From: Sediminicoccus sp. KRV36
GTDB taxonomy: Bacteria; Pseudomonadota; Alphaproteobacteria; Acetobacterales; Acetobacteraceae
Assembly: GCF_023243115.1 (NCBI RefSeq)
Contig: NZ_CP085081.1
Coordinates: 4,421,001 to 4,485,000, forward strand
Length of the DNA stretch: 64,000 nucleotides
Reading direction: 5' to 3'
This document shows, one piece after another, positions 62,180-64,000 of this stretch (its first letter is position 1; the number at the start of each line of letters is the position of its first letter). Position numbers and translations under genes: made by a program. Below the pieces are notes generated by a model, which saw nothing but the letters and a program-made list of their open reading frames with translations, did not search any database and was not told the DNA's origin.

Positions 62180-64000
<1,821 letters not shown>

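Overview
The window comes from a GC-rich (roughly two-thirds G+C) Gram-negative bacterium, most likely an alphaproteobacterium of the Acetobacteraceae (Roseomonas-like) type. That placement is inference from three things: an rRNA operon that ends 23S-5S-tRNA-fMet, three orphan tripartite-tricarboxylate (Bug/TctC) binding proteins, and overall gene style. The rRNA operon runs on the minus strand and leaves the window inside 23S at the right edge.

Layout. 1-10.5 kb: catabolic genes. These are a partial periplasmic binding protein, a class II aldolase/adducin enzyme, a DEAD-box RNA helicase, a minus-strand group (two-subunit ThDP decarboxylase, D-2-hydroxyacid dehydrogenase, MmgE/PrpD protein), then eutB-eutC with a Bug binding protein and an ArfB-type ribosome-rescue hydrolase. 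10.7-23 kb: an MFS transporter, a complete four-gene RND efflux operon (NodT-type outer-membrane lipoprotein, adaptor, two different MdtB/MdtC-like pumps) and an orphan sterol-desaturase-type hydroxylase. 23-45.5 kb: a Wzx/Wzy-type exopolysaccharide cluster with genes on alternating strands. It holds an initiating phosphoglycosyl transferase, five glycosyltransferases, three methyltransferases, a beta-helix protein, a fused spermidine-synthase-like membrane protein, a tandem beta-helix acyltransferase, flippase, polymerase/ligase, an AAA ATPase, OPX exporter, PCP chain-length protein and a degenerate BY-kinase-like ATPase. 45.5-46.2 kb: terminator-like structures and an IS3-family remnant.

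46.2-60 kb: transport and catabolism again. A peptide-type binding protein plus a Bug protein face a hyuA-hyuB-Bug operon; then comes a polyamine-type ABC transporter (binding protein, ATPase, two permeases) in line with an FAD amine oxidase and a flavin-dependent monooxygenase. 60-61.9 kb: a graveyard of pseudogenes (PHP-domain protein with two in-frame stops, choice-of-anchor-D surface protein fragment, tyrosine recombinase fragment, serine recombinase with an internal deletion) that abuts tRNA-fMet. The serine recombinase frame reads into the antisense of the tRNA. 61.8-64 kb: tRNA-fMet, 5S and the 3' two-thirds of 23S.

How the genes fit together. The exopolysaccharide genes form a complete route: lipid-linked initiation, sugar addition and decoration, flipping, polymerisation, and export through an OPX/PCP pair. 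The catabolic blocks pair substrate-binding proteins with enzymes (ethanolamine lyase, hydantoinase/oxoprolinase, amine oxidase), which suggests scavenging of small nitrogen compounds and organic acids. I did not see a clearly new defence or mobile system. The best leads are the ThDP decarboxylase/dehydrogenase group, the odd regulators and enzymes of the exopolysaccharide cluster, a two-hairpin intergenic repeat, small translationally coupled ORFs, and the eroded island at tRNA-fMet.
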